From positions 884,900 through 948,899 of the forward strand of contig NZ_CAOJCN010000001.1 in NCBI RefSeq assembly GCF_948329515.1: 64,000 nt of DNA, written 5' to 3'. The notes under the pieces were generated by a model. That model was not told the DNA's origin. It ran no database searches and saw nothing but the letters and a program-made list of their open reading frames with translations. Both the position numbers and the translations under genes were made by a program. Below are positions 17,901 through 27,608 of this stretch, piece after piece; position 1 is the stretch's first letter; every line of letters starts with the position of its first letter. Source of the DNA: Cohnella rhizoplanae (GTDB lineage: Bacteria > Bacillota > Bacilli > Paenibacillales > Paenibacillaceae).

Positions 17901-18758
17901 TTAACGTTCCAGCTCGACAGTTCTGTCACGGAAGCCAGCTTGTCGTATGACGACAGTCAGAATGCGCATCGTACCGTCGACATGATGAACGCTTCCGGGA
18001 GCATCGTCTTGACGAATCTCAAGTACGGGCTAAACAAGGTCCTTATCGATTATCTCCGCGACAATGGCGACGGAACGACCACGCGTTACAAACTTTTATT
18101 GAAGCTTTATATGAATACGTTATCCCTGTACGTTCCACAGGCGCATGCGAACGGGGCGACGGTGCCGATGTTCTCTGCAGGCATTAAAGCGTACACCGCC
18201 ATCGTACCCGCCGGTACAGGCGAGATTCGTCTGCAAGCCGAAGCCGCAGATCCATACAGCAGCTACCAGATCTTATCCAACGGAACGCCGGTCAGCATAG
18301 ACGGCAGCGAGTATCCGATCGGGCTGTCCGACGGCTGGAACCGAATCGCCATCCGTTTGAGCCGGTTAGGGCTCGGCCTCGACGTTGACGAGTACACGAT
18401 CGATATCTATCAAGGCGATGAAGAGCCCTCCGGCTATTCGCTTAGCGTATCGGGTACCGCCGTCCCTGACGGCTCCGCAGTCGGTTTTACGCAAGACGCT
18501 GACCTATTCACGCATTGGCATGGCCAGGCGCCATCCGGATCGACCGCAGTCATGCTGGAGCCGGCGGCGGATATGGCTAACACCTATATCGGCGGTGTAT
18601 ACCTGGTCAAAAACGGCGCTTGGGAGTGGGTGAATCCCACTCAGCCGGGGTCCGGCATTTTCCCAATCCCGCTTGAGAGCGGCAATGCCCGCCTGTACGT
18701 GTTGTTGAACATGTATGGGAGACCGCCGCTCGTATACGAGATCGAGGTCTCAAATTAA
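14979..18758 (+). CDS. Secreted FecR-domain protein with cadherin-like beta-sandwich modules
   Basis: This 1,259-residue protein starts at an ATG with AAAGGAG seven bases upstream (MFRKWGIFALVFFLIAVPV). A cleavable signal peptide ends around SASFGGIANAA. A FecR-like domain (about residues 30-180) has the typical ending TAIMGVRGTAFYA. It is followed by a Glu/Lys/Ala-rich coiled coil (about residues 220-400), a Thr/Pro linker, and several cadherin-like beta-sandwich modules (LSGATLSPAFSRDRLAYTASV type). A tandem-95/VCBS-like module (LPLTYALVPGSGPAFGSLSL...NADGSFDY) lies near residue 860. No transmembrane anchor, S-layer or LPXTG motif is seen at the C-terminus (YEIEVSN). No ECF sigma factor or TonB receptor is nearby, so this is the Gram-positive structural use of FecR rather than iron signalling. 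Function is unknown. Confidence 0.8.
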   Translation: MFRKWGIFALVFFLIAVPVSASFGGIANAAVSSRIAVIKVLSGDVNVQKAGGAKTFKAFAKLSLNQGDKLMTGSDGTAELQFANGTSEDDLFSVGNNATLAFSKLSDKKGTVTRVSMLKGTAWVDVKSIKSKEDDFRLETPTAIMGVRGTAFYAAVNPASGSTTTAVLSGVVQFAKTGNAAFGGTPLNLYPTQEITAQQDGMPVSSEQVRLVNIGELVQGMQPEVVASLLRSKQKIDSENREMLARYERDKLPSSLGATADDLARFRRNTSDLVGVFAKQAVAQNKLDLDRLKQIEIELQAAFNLDKAELQLTEADKLKQEAAKQRESEAVQKQTDDHAARLKALQDMLPDQLRAIEAAKQAQLDANQKAAAEARAKAEAELLSQLNEAQKAQFQADKTANATPTSTPAPATTMPSSSESRLAALELSGATLSPAFSRDRLAYTASVGSGTARVEVRPVQLEAGATLAVNGEALADGKKMVALEYGANSIDIQIVPPDRSLIRHYIVSITRELLGVADIGIGASSLQLDFASGNPATPIDVPADVQALDLKLNAPEAPEIKVNGTDVPAMPSIAGSQTTDAADTAWHFSIPLQTGTNAINIKAKAGGKTKTYTLYAHRLSLNTGLSSLMIKSADGQRKFWASPVQNEIGKFKVIVPAAMTEGLLDFWPGDSRSTLELNGNAYRFGQSAPVSLTSDVSQLTLSIRSESGTTATYELVLDRIPLGSGGSAALGGVRLMENGSTGALLTPDPNLRMFSDAPVTQTGVTFTISFPDNDPYWRYLSVHRMDTDEDVYPNPSNGWYTIPLSATGDTTIEFRLRSADQTASNTYVWIIKKVIMAEPSGWEVVAGQPLAGQLAGSDPAGLPLTYALVPGSGPAFGSLSLNADGSFDYQAASGAVGAVRFDYTVSNGADVSQPATVTIFVKRPEPALTGLTQWRLSANGTQANPYYMGQSTDPQEDGAFVYARYIDTLPAPLDLTFQLDSSVTEASLSYDDSQNAHRTVDMMNASGSIVLTNLKYGLNKVLIDYLRDNGDGTTTRYKLLLKLYMNTLSLYVPQAHANGATVPMFSAGIKAYTAIVPAGTGEIRLQAEAADPYSSYQILSNGTPVSIDGSEYPIGLSDGWNRIAIRLSRLGLGLDVDEYTIDIYQGDEEPSGYSLSVSGTAVPDGSAVGFTQDADLFTHWHGQAPSGSTAVMLEPAADMANTYIGGVYLVKNGAWEWVNPTQPGSGIFPIPLESGNARLYVLLNMYGRPPLVYEIEVSN

Positions 18759-18782
18759 GCAGAACCTTATAGCCGTCTAGCC

Positions 18783-18819
18783 ACAGCCGCCGCTTCCTTC
18801 AGTCAGGAAGGGCGGCTGT
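18783..18819 (+). terminator. Hairpin downstream of the FecR-domain gene
   Basis: ACAGCCGCC pairs perfectly with GGCGGCTGT, and a second stem (CTTCCT with AGGAAG) lies inside it. There is no T run after it, so it may act as a weak or factor-assisted terminator or as mRNA 3' protection. Confidence 0.55.
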
Positions 18820-18893
18820 CTGCCGTCGAGGCGCGAGGATAAATCGTTGTCGTTTTGGATAAATTACCTCCGTTATCCAGGAGGTTGATCCCG

Positions 18894-20000
18894 ATGGCTT
18901 TGTCTTCCGATACCAGCGTCCGCTTTACGAGTATCATAGCGCTGTTGCTGCTCTCGACCGGGATGATGTCCCATGTCATCGTCATGCCGATCCTGCTGGA
19001 AACCGGAGGGCGCGACGCTTGGATCACCGCGCTGATCGGCGGCGCGGCCATCACGCTGCTCGTACCCGCTCTTGCCTACATTATGAAGACGGCAAACAGG
19101 GAACCTATTCCGACCTGGCTCGCGCGCCATGTCGGCGGTTGGACGGCACCGCTGCTTCGGATTGGCGTATTCGCATACTGCTGGGCGCTTTGCGCCGTCA
19201 CCTTCGTGGATACGATCGCTTGGATCAAATCGGTCGTGCTCCTTCAGACCCCAGTTTGGTTTCTTTGCTTATTGCTGATCATCCCCTGCGCCTGGGCCGC
19301 GCTCAGTCCCTTGCATGTGCTGCTACGCGCTTCGGCGCTGCTGCTGCCGCCGGTCGTTTTATTCGGTTTTTTCGTCGGCGTCGCCAACATGCCCCGCAAG
19401 AACTATTCCCGTCTAACGCCGCTGCTCGAGCACGGAGCCCTGCCCGTCGTGCACGGATTGCCGTACGTACTGAGCGGATTGTCGGAGATCGTTCTCGTCC
19501 TGTTCATCGCCCACCATCTACGCCGACAACCGGGAGGGGCCGGCTTGCTGCTCATATCCTGGGTTCTTGTCGGCTTGACCGTCGGTCCGTTGCTCGGCGC
19601 CATTTCCGAGTTCGGTCCCGAAGAATCCGCCATGCAGCGGTTTCCGGCTTACGAGCAGTGGTCGCTTGTGCGAATCGGCGATTACGTGGAGCACGTCGAT
19701 GTCCTGTCCATTTTTCAGTGGATGGCCGGCGCCTTCGCGCGCATTTCCTTTACGTTGTCGATCATCGGTTCGATCGGGTTCCGTCAGCCTTCGGCCAAAA
19801 AGGTCCGAGCAGCCGTGATCGCCGCCTCGATCACGCTATGCGCAGCGGCCATGATCCCCTACAACGATGCCATCTTCTTAGATATATTAAGATTTGTTTA
19901 TTTTCCATTCACGCTTACGATGGCGGCTACGTTCGTCTTCGGTCTGACGATCGTCGCTGCGGTCGCGCGCAGGAGGCAGAGGAGGCGGGGAGACGTATGA
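18894..20000 (+). CDS. gerAB: Spore germination permease, GerAB family
   Basis: This 368-residue membrane protein belongs to the APC-superfamily B subunits of GerA-type germinant receptors in the spore inner membrane. About ten hydrophobic helices are visible. The ATG (MALSSDTSVRFTS) is preferred over an in-frame TTG 39 bases upstream because GGAGG precedes it. Its stop overlaps the next start codon (ATGA). Being first in the operon, it gives the order B-A-C rather than the common A-B-C. The germinant cannot be predicted. Confidence 0.88.
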   Translation: MALSSDTSVRFTSIIALLLLSTGMMSHVIVMPILLETGGRDAWITALIGGAAITLLVPALAYIMKTANREPIPTWLARHVGGWTAPLLRIGVFAYCWALCAVTFVDTIAWIKSVVLLQTPVWFLCLLLIIPCAWAALSPLHVLLRASALLLPPVVLFGFFVGVANMPRKNYSRLTPLLEHGALPVVHGLPYVLSGLSEIVLVLFIAHHLRRQPGGAGLLLISWVLVGLTVGPLLGAISEFGPEESAMQRFPAYEQWSLVRIGDYVEHVDVLSIFQWMAGAFARISFTLSIIGSIGFRQPSAKKVRAAVIAASITLCAAAMIPYNDAIFLDILRFVYFPFTLTMAATFVFGLTIVAAVARRRQRRRGDV

Positions 20001-21421
20001 ACGAGGAGCGATTGCCGCTGGACGAGCAGATGCGAAGACTAAGCGGTTGCAACGCGGATCTGACCGCCGAACGGCATGAGATCGATGGCAAAAAAATCGA
20101 GATCTACTACCAGCAGGCGATGGTCGACAAGCTGCTCCTTCGCAGAGCAGCCGAGTGTCTTGTGTCGAGTTGCGCAGAGGGTAGGCAGCAGCTCGACGGC
20201 TTTCAAACCGCAACGGGCGCATCTTCCGTTCCGACAGACCCTACGGCCGCTGAGTTATCGCGATTGCTCTTTTCCGGACAAACGTTGTTCTATCTGCCTT
20301 GGGTCCCGGCGGCTTATGCCGTCGGCACGGCCAACCCGCCGCAGCGTTCGCCGGAGGATTCGTCGCTCGACCCCGCCATACGCGGCGCAAGGGACGGCTT
20401 CGTCGAAGAGCTCGAGACGAACGTCGCGCTTCTCCGTAAGCGGTTGCCTATGGATCGCTTGCGCGTCGAATACTTCGCCATGGGAGAGACGGGAAACCGG
20501 ATCGCGCTTGTCTACGTGGCGGATCGCTTGCGGGAGGAGACGCTGCGGCTGGTCCGCACGAAGCTGGAAGATCTGCGCCATACGACGATCGAAGGGGGCA
20601 GCGCTAGATTCGAGGATCTGCTGTTCGGCCGCTCGTATTCCATATTTCCGCTCGCGGACACCACGGGTCGCTCGGACTTCGCGACCGAGAAGTTGCTGAG
20701 AGGCCGTTTCGCGCTCTTGATGGACGGCACGCCGACCGCGACGATCGGACCGATCACGCTCACCGAGCTGGCGATCAGTCCGGAGGATGCCTACTATCCT
20801 TATTTCGTCGCGACCGCAGGGCGCTGGACGCGTTACGTGGGGTACTGGTTATCGATTTTGCTGCCCGGTTTTTACGACGGTCTGCTCATGTACCATCAGG
20901 AGCAAATTCCATTCCGGCTGCTCGCGACCATCGGCCTCGCGCGGACCGGCATCCCGATTCCCGCCGTGATCGAGATGCTGATCGTCCTGTTCCTGCTCGA
21001 CCTCCTCCGGGAGGCGGGCTCAAGGCTGCCGCAGGCGGTCGGCAATACGATCACGGTGGTGGGAGGCATCATAATCGGTCAAGCGGCGCTTCAGTCGGGC
21101 GTGCTGACGCCCTCCATGATGGTTATCGCGTCGTTGTCGTTCGTTGCGGGATCAACGCTCGTCAATCCGAGCCTGCAGGGCACGGTCCGGATCGCGCGTC
21201 TCTTCGTGCTTCTGATGTCCTCATTGGCCGGTATGATCGGTTTTATGGCCGGGCTGCTCCTGTTCCTCGTCTACCAGATGCGCCTGGATTCGTTCGGCGA
21301 GTTGTATGCGGGTTCCGTGGCAGACTCCCGTTTCAAGGTCAATCTAGGCGTCTTCTGGAGGGCGCCCTTCCGGCGGACCGGTCTCGCGTCCCGGCAGGGA
21401 CAGGGGGAGGATGATGTATGA
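19997..21421 (+). CDS. gerAA: Spore germination protein, GerAA family
   Basis: This 474-residue protein is the A subunit of a GerA-type receptor. It has a soluble N-terminal half (MNEERLPLDEQMRRLSGCNA onward) and a C-terminal membrane half with four or five helices. Family stretches include YYPYFVATAGRWTRYVGYWL, HQEQIPFRLL and EMLIVLFLLDLLREAGSRLP. The ATG overlaps the stop of the B subunit and is preceded by AGGAGGCGGGGAG. The frame is open far upstream, but that extension is the shadow of gerAB. It ends in an ATGA overlap with gerAC, so all three subunits are translationally coupled. Confidence 0.92.
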   Translation: MNEERLPLDEQMRRLSGCNADLTAERHEIDGKKIEIYYQQAMVDKLLLRRAAECLVSSCAEGRQQLDGFQTATGASSVPTDPTAAELSRLLFSGQTLFYLPWVPAAYAVGTANPPQRSPEDSSLDPAIRGARDGFVEELETNVALLRKRLPMDRLRVEYFAMGETGNRIALVYVADRLREETLRLVRTKLEDLRHTTIEGGSARFEDLLFGRSYSIFPLADTTGRSDFATEKLLRGRFALLMDGTPTATIGPITLTELAISPEDAYYPYFVATAGRWTRYVGYWLSILLPGFYDGLLMYHQEQIPFRLLATIGLARTGIPIPAVIEMLIVLFLLDLLREAGSRLPQAVGNTITVVGGIIIGQAALQSGVLTPSMMVIASLSFVAGSTLVNPSLQGTVRIARLFVLLMSSLAGMIGFMAGLLLFLVYQMRLDSFGELYAGSVADSRFKVNLGVFWRAPFRRTGLASRQGQGEDDV

Positions 21422-22575
21422 AGGCGACCGCGGTACGGCGCCGATTCGCCATCTTGATCGGACTCCTCCTGCCTGGCTTACTGGCCGGCTGTTGGGATGC
21501 GGAGGAGGTTCAGACGCTGAACTACATCAGCTCGCTTGGCGTCGATTATAAGGATGGCCAATACGATGTTTACGGGCAAATGCTGGATTTCGGCAGCATC
21601 GCTAAGGTCGAGGGACCGCCGTCGAAGGCGCAATCATGGGTCGGTCATGCCCGATCCTTCTCGGTTGCCGACGCAGGACGGATGATCTCTGAGACTTCGC
21701 AGCGGAAGCTGTATCTCGGTCATATCGTCTCCGTTGTTATGACCGAGGAGGCGCTGCGATCGGGCAAGCTGCCCCATATCTTGGATGCGATGCTTCGGCG
21801 AACGGATACGAGATACACCAAGTGGTTTTTCGCTACGAAGCAGCCGCTGGACAAAATTCTTTCGGCCAAAGCGTTTTTTAACAGAAGCTCGCTTGAAACG
21901 ACCCTGAACGAACCGATCCGGAGCTACAACCAATTTTCCGTCACGAACCCGATCTATATGAACGATCTGGTCGCCGACCTGCGCGAATCGAACTCGGTCG
22001 TATTCGTGCCCGAGATCTCCCTGGACGAGTCGATCTGGGCGCAGGACGACAAGCCCTTCGACACGCTCGTGCGCAAGGGGGCGTTCGTGCTCGAAGGAAA
22101 TGCGTACCGCGGCTATCTCGACCATAAGACGATGATGCGCGGGAGGTGGACGGAACCGTCGTACAAGCAGTCCCAATTGGCGATCGGCAGCGCGGAGGGC
22201 GGTATGGCTACGTTGCTGCTGGCCCGGCAAAAAATAGCGTATAAAATTGACGAGGCAGGAGGTCGGCCGAGTTTCACGCTCCGGATCCGGCTTGCCGGCC
22301 GAATCCTGAACATGGAGCAAGAACAAGCTGCCGACAAGCTGGAGCGCCTGGCCGAGGAGCGGGTGAAGGCGGACATTCTGTCTTTCTACGACAGCGGTCT
22401 TCGGATTCATGCCGACGTGCTCGGGCTCGGCCATCGTTATTACAAGAACGACCCCCACAAATGGAAAAAGGCCGCGGTGGGCGGCCGTCTTCCCATCCTC
22501 AAGCCGACGCTGTCCGGCGTCGAGGTGACATGCGAGCTGCGCGATACGGGCAGCTATAAGATGAGGAAGTCGTAG
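21418..22575 (+). CDS. gerAC: Germination lipoprotein, Ger(x)C family
   Basis: This 385-residue protein is the C subunit of the germinant receptor. It has a lipoprotein signal (LIGLLLPGLLAGCWDAEEV) with the lipobox LLAG-Cys, and starts its mature part with the CWDAEEVQTLNYISSLGVDY stretch typical of Ger(x)C proteins. The C-terminal domain ends with GVEVTCELRDTGSYKMRKS. GGGGGAGG lies just before the start, and ATGA couples it to gerAA. It is convergent with arsC, with only 51 bases between the stops and no clear terminator. Confidence 0.92.
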   Translation: MKATAVRRRFAILIGLLLPGLLAGCWDAEEVQTLNYISSLGVDYKDGQYDVYGQMLDFGSIAKVEGPPSKAQSWVGHARSFSVADAGRMISETSQRKLYLGHIVSVVMTEEALRSGKLPHILDAMLRRTDTRYTKWFFATKQPLDKILSAKAFFNRSSLETTLNEPIRSYNQFSVTNPIYMNDLVADLRESNSVVFVPEISLDESIWAQDDKPFDTLVRKGAFVLEGNAYRGYLDHKTMMRGRWTEPSYKQSQLAIGSAEGGMATLLLARQKIAYKIDEAGGRPSFTLRIRLAGRILNMEQEQAADKLERLAEERVKADILSFYDSGLRIHADVLGLGHRYYKNDPHKWKKAAVGGRLPILKPTLSGVEVTCELRDTGSYKMRKS

Positions 22576-22626
22576 AGATCCGATTGTACAATCCGTCATC
22601 CCGTATTCGCAGCATTCCTTGCCGGA

Positions 22627-23052
22627 TTAAGCGACGGTCTGCACGAACGTCTCGATCCGCGCCTTGATAGCGTCACGTACCGTGCGGAACTGCGCCAGGA
22701 TCTCTTCCTCCGTGCCGGTCGCCTTGGCCGGGTCGTCGAAGCCCCAGTGCCACTTGACGACATCCTCGTTCGAGATGACGGGGCAGTGCTCGTCCGCATG
22801 GCCGCACAGCGTGATCACATAGGTCGCCCGGTTCAAGAGCGCCGGATCGATCACGTCGGAGCGATTGCCGCCGATGTCGATGCCGGCTTCCGCCATGACC
22901 CGCACGGCGCGGGGATTGAGTCCGTGCGCCTCGAGACCGGCGCTCCTCACCTCGTAACGGTCGCCGCCGAGCGCCGTCAGGAACCCGTCCGCGATCTGGC
23001 TGCGGCAGGAGTTGCCGGTGCAGAGGAAGTAGACTAACGGTTTGTCGTTCAT
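22627..23052 (-). CDS. arsC: Arsenate reductase (thioredoxin-dependent)
   Basis: This 141-residue protein is a low-molecular-weight phosphatase-fold arsenate reductase of the Gram-positive, thioredoxin-linked class. The P-loop nucleophile is Cys11 in CTGNSCRSQ, and the disulfide relay cysteines are Cys83 and Cys90 in [10 protein letters not shown]. The Asp of the DDP loop lies in [11 protein letters not shown]. It reduces As(V) to As(III) in the cytosol for export by ArsB. AAGGAGCG precedes the ATG. It is last in the arsR-arsB-arsC order. Confidence 0.97.
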   Translation of the reverse strand: MNDKPLVYFLCTGNSCRSQIADGFLTALGGDRYEVRSAGLEAHGLNPRAVRVMAEAGIDIGGNRSDVIDPALLNRATYVITLCGHADEHCPVISNEDVVKWHWGFDDPAKATGTEEEILAQFRTVRDAIKARIETFVQTVA

Positions 23053-23089
23053 ATTCGATCGCTCCTTACAGATGAGATAGGGCCGTTCG

Positions 23090-24382
<1,293 letters not shown>

Positions 24383-24395
24383 AAATCCTCCTAGG

Positions 24396-24710
24396 TTACG
24401 TACATGCTTGCGGTTTTGCGGCATCGATCTGCTTTTTCATGGAAGGCAGCTGATCGATGACCGGCTTTAAGTACGGCTTGTCTTCCACGTCCAGCGAATA
24501 ATAGATCCATTGGCTTCGGCGCGTCTCGCGGACCAGGCCGCCGCTCTTCAATTTTCTCAAGTGCTGGCTGACGTTGGGCTGCGTCGTCGCGAGAATCCCG
24601 ACGATATCGCAGACGCACATTTCCTTGTGCTTCAGCAGCGCCAGGATCGTGAGACGGCTCTTATCGGAGAGAAGCTTAAGCGCATCGGACATTTCCTCGA
24701 TGGACGGCAC
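24396..24710 (-). CDS. arsR: Arsenic-responsive repressor ArsR
   Basis: This winged-helix repressor of about 104 residues controls the ars operon. The sensor motif CVCDI (two Cys on the DNA-contacting helix; ELCVCD in the family) and [19 protein letters not shown] are visible. The GTG at 24,710 is chosen because AAAGGAGGT lies eight bases upstream; the frame continues another 11 codons but without a ribosome site. A Cys near the C-terminus (PQACT) could add a metal ligand, as in some homologues. Confidence 0.95.
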   Translation of the reverse strand: MPSIEEMSDALKLLSDKSRLTILALLKHKEMCVCDIVGILATTQPNVSQHLRKLKSGGLVRETRRSQWIYYSLDVEDKPYLKPVIDQLPSMKKQIDAAKPQACT

Positions 24711-24769
24711 GGGCGCGACCTCCTTTCCGGCATTCGCCTGCAAAGCGAGCGATATATGCTTACGTCGAT

Positions 24770-24799
24770 ATTATATATGCGATCCATTATATAAGTAAA
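24770..24799 (-). promoter_or_regulatory. Promoter of the arsRBC operon
   Basis: On the minus strand TTTACT and a perfect TATAAT are separated by 18 bases, 60 to 90 bases before the arsR GTG. The surrounding AT-rich stretch holds repeated CATATATxAT and GCATATAT blocks, which are plausible ArsR operator half-sites. Confidence 0.6.
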
Positions 24800-24817
24800 C
24801 GATTATATGTAATGGAG

Positions 24818-25423
24818 TCAGACGATTTTGGCGCCAAAAGAACGAGCCAGCAGTACCGCCTGTTCCCGGTCAAGCTTCATGCCGGCGATCGGAAAGGACA
24901 TGAAATTCACGCCGTCCATCGCCGCGCCTCTGAAGTCGGCGCCCGCCACCTTCGCGTTCGCGAGCAGCGCCATCGTCAGGTCGCCGTCCCGCAGGTCGGC
25001 CTTCTCCAGATCGGCGCCCGACAGGTCCGCTTCGTAAAAGCGGATGCCTCGCAAGTCCTGCTTGGCCAATCTGGCATTTCGGAGGTTCGTGTAAGACCAA
25101 TCGCCTTGAACGATCGTGATGCCGTCCAGAGACGCGTTCGAGAAGTCCGAACCCATCATTTTGCAAGCATCGAACTTCGACACGAACAGATTGGCTCCGC
25201 CGAATCGGCAGTTCTCGAACGCGGATTCCTTGTGGACGGAGCCGTTAAGCGCTGCGCCGCGGAAGTCGCAGTCCATGAACCTGCAGCGGACGGACGTCAG
25301 TTCCTCGAGCGAGCCGTTCGCGAACGAGCAGCGGCTGAACGTGCAGCCGACGAGTTCCCCGTAGCGGAGATCCTGGGAGCCGAAGCCGATGTCCGCGTAT
25401 TCTTGATTGCTGTATTGAAACAT
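24818..25423 (-). CDS. Pentapeptide-repeat protein
   Basis: This 201-residue protein consists almost entirely of A(D/N)LXX-like pentapeptides (examples: CSFANGSLEEL, CDFRGAALNGS, ADLSGADLEKADLRDGDL). Such repeats fold into a right-handed square beta-helix. Length and two-part layout resemble the Qnr/McbG-type topoisomerase-protecting proteins, but many pentapeptide proteins have no known role, so this is only an analogy. GGAGG lies seven bases before the ATG. It is upstream of and co-directional with arsR, separated by the ars promoter. Confidence 0.85.
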   Translation of the reverse strand: MFQYSNQEYADIGFGSQDLRYGELVGCTFSRCSFANGSLEELTSVRCRFMDCDFRGAALNGSVHKESAFENCRFGGANLFVSKFDACKMMGSDFSNASLDGITIVQGDWSYTNLRNARLAKQDLRGIRFYEADLSGADLEKADLRDGDLTMALLANAKVAGADFRGAAMDGVNFMSFPIAGMKLDREQAVLLARSFGAKIV

Positions 25424-25741
25424 GATGTATCCTCCGCTTCAGACGATTCGCCTATGTAATCGGTACATGACCGAGACGCAAAACCTCTATAAAATATATC
25501 ATATGGCTGTCAAGAACCCGGGTCTGCGCGGCGGAAAGTCAAGTCATTTATTTTGCGCCGGCGCGATTCCGGGAAAACCCGCCGTTTCTTATAGCTTCCA
25601 TCAAAAATCCTTATATTCGGATGTATCCTCTTGGTGCGGCACATGTGGTATAGTTTTCAAAAGGATCATGACGGCCGGCGCGGTCTTCGGCGGGTCCGAA
25701 GCCGTCATTAAGTCATTTGAATTATCGTGAGGTGGAGAACG
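25424..25741. other. 318-bp gene-free leader between the pentapeptide gene and cysJ
   Basis: No coding frame with a ribosome site was found. On the plus strand there is an isolated TATAGT at 25,649-25,654 without a good -35. It is followed by a nested inverted repeat at 25,668-25,708: ATGACGGC pairs with GCCGTCAT, and TTCGG with CCGAA closes a 5-base loop. It lies 34 bases before the cysJ start. No known riboswitch class was recognised. Confidence 0.5.
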
Positions 25742-27580
25742 TTGCAATTGCTGGCAACCAACAGTCCGTTCAGCCAGGAGCAGGCCGATCTTCTCAATCG
25801 GCTGCTGCCCGGTCTGACCGACGCGCAGAAAATCTGGCTCAGCGGATATCTCGTCGCGACCGCGTCCGCTTCGGGACAGGGAACGGCGCCCGTCGCCGTC
25901 GCGCCTGAAGCGCTGCCCGGCGCGGCGCCCGCGGCGAGCAAGGAGATTACAATCCTGTACGGCTCGCAGACCGGCAACTCGCACAACATCGCCAAGAGAG
26001 CGGCCAAAATGTTCGAGGAGAAGGGCTTCCAGGTCACCGTCTCCTCGATGAGCGACTTCAAGACGAATCAGCTGAAAAAGGTGCAGCAGATGCTGATCGT
26101 CGTCAGCACGCACGGCGAGGGCGAGCCGCCGGACAACGCGATCTCGTTCCATGAGTTCATGCACAGCAAGCGGGCGCCGCGCCTGGAAGGGATGAAGTTC
26201 TCGGTGCTGTCGCTCGGCGACAGCTCGTACGAGCTCTACTGCCAGACGGGCAAGGACTTCGATACCCGTCTTGAAGCGCTCGGCGCCACGCGCATCCACG
26301 ATCGCGTCGACTGCGACGTCGACTTCGAAGAGCCGACGAAGGCTTGGCTTGCCGGCGTGGTCGCGCGCCTGACCGAAGAGCAGGGCGGCAGCGGCGCCGA
26401 GGCCGTTCCGTCGGAAGCGTCTGCGGGCGCGCCGGCCGTCCCCGCGGAGTCCGCATACTCCCGCACGAACCCGTTCGCGGCCGAAGTGCTGACCAATATC
26501 AATCTGAACGGCCGCGGCTCGAACAAGGAGACGCGCCATCTCGAGCTGTCGCTCGAAGGCTCGGGCCTCGTCTACGAGCCCGGCGACGCGCTGGGCATCT
26601 ATCCGCACAACGATCCCGAGCTGGTCGATCTGCTGCTCGCCGAGACCAAGTGGGATCCGCAGGCCGCCGTCGTCATCAACAAACAGGGCGACGCCCGTCC
26701 GCTGCGCGAGGCCCTGATCGAGCACTTGGAGATCACCGTCATGACGAAGTCGCTGCTGGAGAAGCTGGCGCCGCTGGCGACGAATCCGGATCTTGCCCAG
26801 CTGCTCGCGCCCGGCAACGAAGCGGCCGTCAAGACGTACGTCAAGGGACGGGACCTGCTGGATTTCATTCGCGACTACGGCCCGCTGCAGGGCAGCGCCC
26901 AGGACGCGGTATCCCATCTGCGCAAGATCCCGGTGCGGCTGTACTCGATCGCGAGCTCGCTGGCCGCCAACCCGGAGGAGGTGCACCTCACGATCGGCGC
27001 GGTGCGCTACGAAGCGTTCGGCCGCGCGCGCAAGGGCGTCTGCTCCACGCAGACCGCCGAGCGCCTGGAGGCGGGCGACAAGATCGCGGTATACGTGCAG
27101 CCTAACAAGCACTTCAAGCTGCCGGAAGACCCGAGCACGCCGATCATCATGGTGGGTCCTGGCACGGGCATCGCGCCGTTCCGATCCTTCATGCAGGAGC
27201 GCGAAGAGACGGGAGCGGCAGGCCCGTCGTGGCTGTTCTTCGGCGACCAGCACTTCACGAGCGACTTCCTGTACCAGACCGAATGGCAGCGCTGGATCAA
27301 GGACGGCGTGCTGACGCGCATGGACGTCGCGTTCTCTCGCGACACGGACGAGAAGGTGTACGTGCAGCACCGCATGAGCCAGCATGCGAAGGAGTTGTAC
27401 GAATGGCTGGAGAAGGGCGCGGTCTTCTACGTGTGCGGCGACATGAAAAACATGGCGAAGGACGTGCACAAGGCGCTGGCGGAGATCATCTCCGCGGAGA
27501 GCGGCCGCAGCCTCGAGCAGGCGGAGGAATACCTCGCGGAAATGAAAAAGAACCACCGATATCAACGGGACGTGTATTGA
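25742..27580 (+). CDS. cysJ: Assimilatory sulfite reductase (NADPH), flavoprotein subunit
   Basis: This 612-residue flavoprotein passes electrons from NADPH through FAD and FMN to the CysI hemoprotein for sulfite reduction to sulfide. The FMN (flavodoxin) domain begins at [19 protein letters not shown]; the FAD domain contains RLYSIASS; the NADPH site shows [20 protein letters not shown]. It ends in HRYQRDVY, as in the family. The TTG at 25,742 ([20 protein letters not shown]) is preferred over a GTG 15 bases upstream, because GAGGTGG precedes it and the Bacillus homologue starts at the equivalent place. It is in an operon with cysI. Confidence 0.96.
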   Translation: MQLLATNSPFSQEQADLLNRLLPGLTDAQKIWLSGYLVATASASGQGTAPVAVAPEALPGAAPAASKEITILYGSQTGNSHNIAKRAAKMFEEKGFQVTVSSMSDFKTNQLKKVQQMLIVVSTHGEGEPPDNAISFHEFMHSKRAPRLEGMKFSVLSLGDSSYELYCQTGKDFDTRLEALGATRIHDRVDCDVDFEEPTKAWLAGVVARLTEEQGGSGAEAVPSEASAGAPAVPAESAYSRTNPFAAEVLTNINLNGRGSNKETRHLELSLEGSGLVYEPGDALGIYPHNDPELVDLLLAETKWDPQAAVVINKQGDARPLREALIEHLEITVMTKSLLEKLAPLATNPDLAQLLAPGNEAAVKTYVKGRDLLDFIRDYGPLQGSAQDAVSHLRKIPVRLYSIASSLAANPEEVHLTIGAVRYEAFGRARKGVCSTQTAERLEAGDKIAVYVQPNKHFKLPEDPSTPIIMVGPGTGIAPFRSFMQEREETGAAGPSWLFFGDQHFTSDFLYQTEWQRWIKDGVLTRMDVAFSRDTDEKVYVQHRMSQHAKELYEWLEKGAVFYVCGDMKNMAKDVHKALAEIISAESGRSLEQAEEYLAEMKKNHRYQRDVY

Positions 27581-27608
27581 CCGCAGACAGAGAGGAGTAC
27601 CGTTAAGC

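Noticed and set aside
18820..18893. A forespore (sigma-G) promoter before the germination operon.
   Set aside because: Forespore expression would be expected, but the nearest candidates (GATAAAT-like stretches) match the consensus poorly in both boxes, so no feature was called.
19019..19996. An upstream extension of the GerAA frame by 326 codons.
   Set aside because: It overlaps the GerAB gene in another frame and has no transmembrane or GerA features. The ATG in ATGA at 19,997 with AGGAGG upstream is the clear start.
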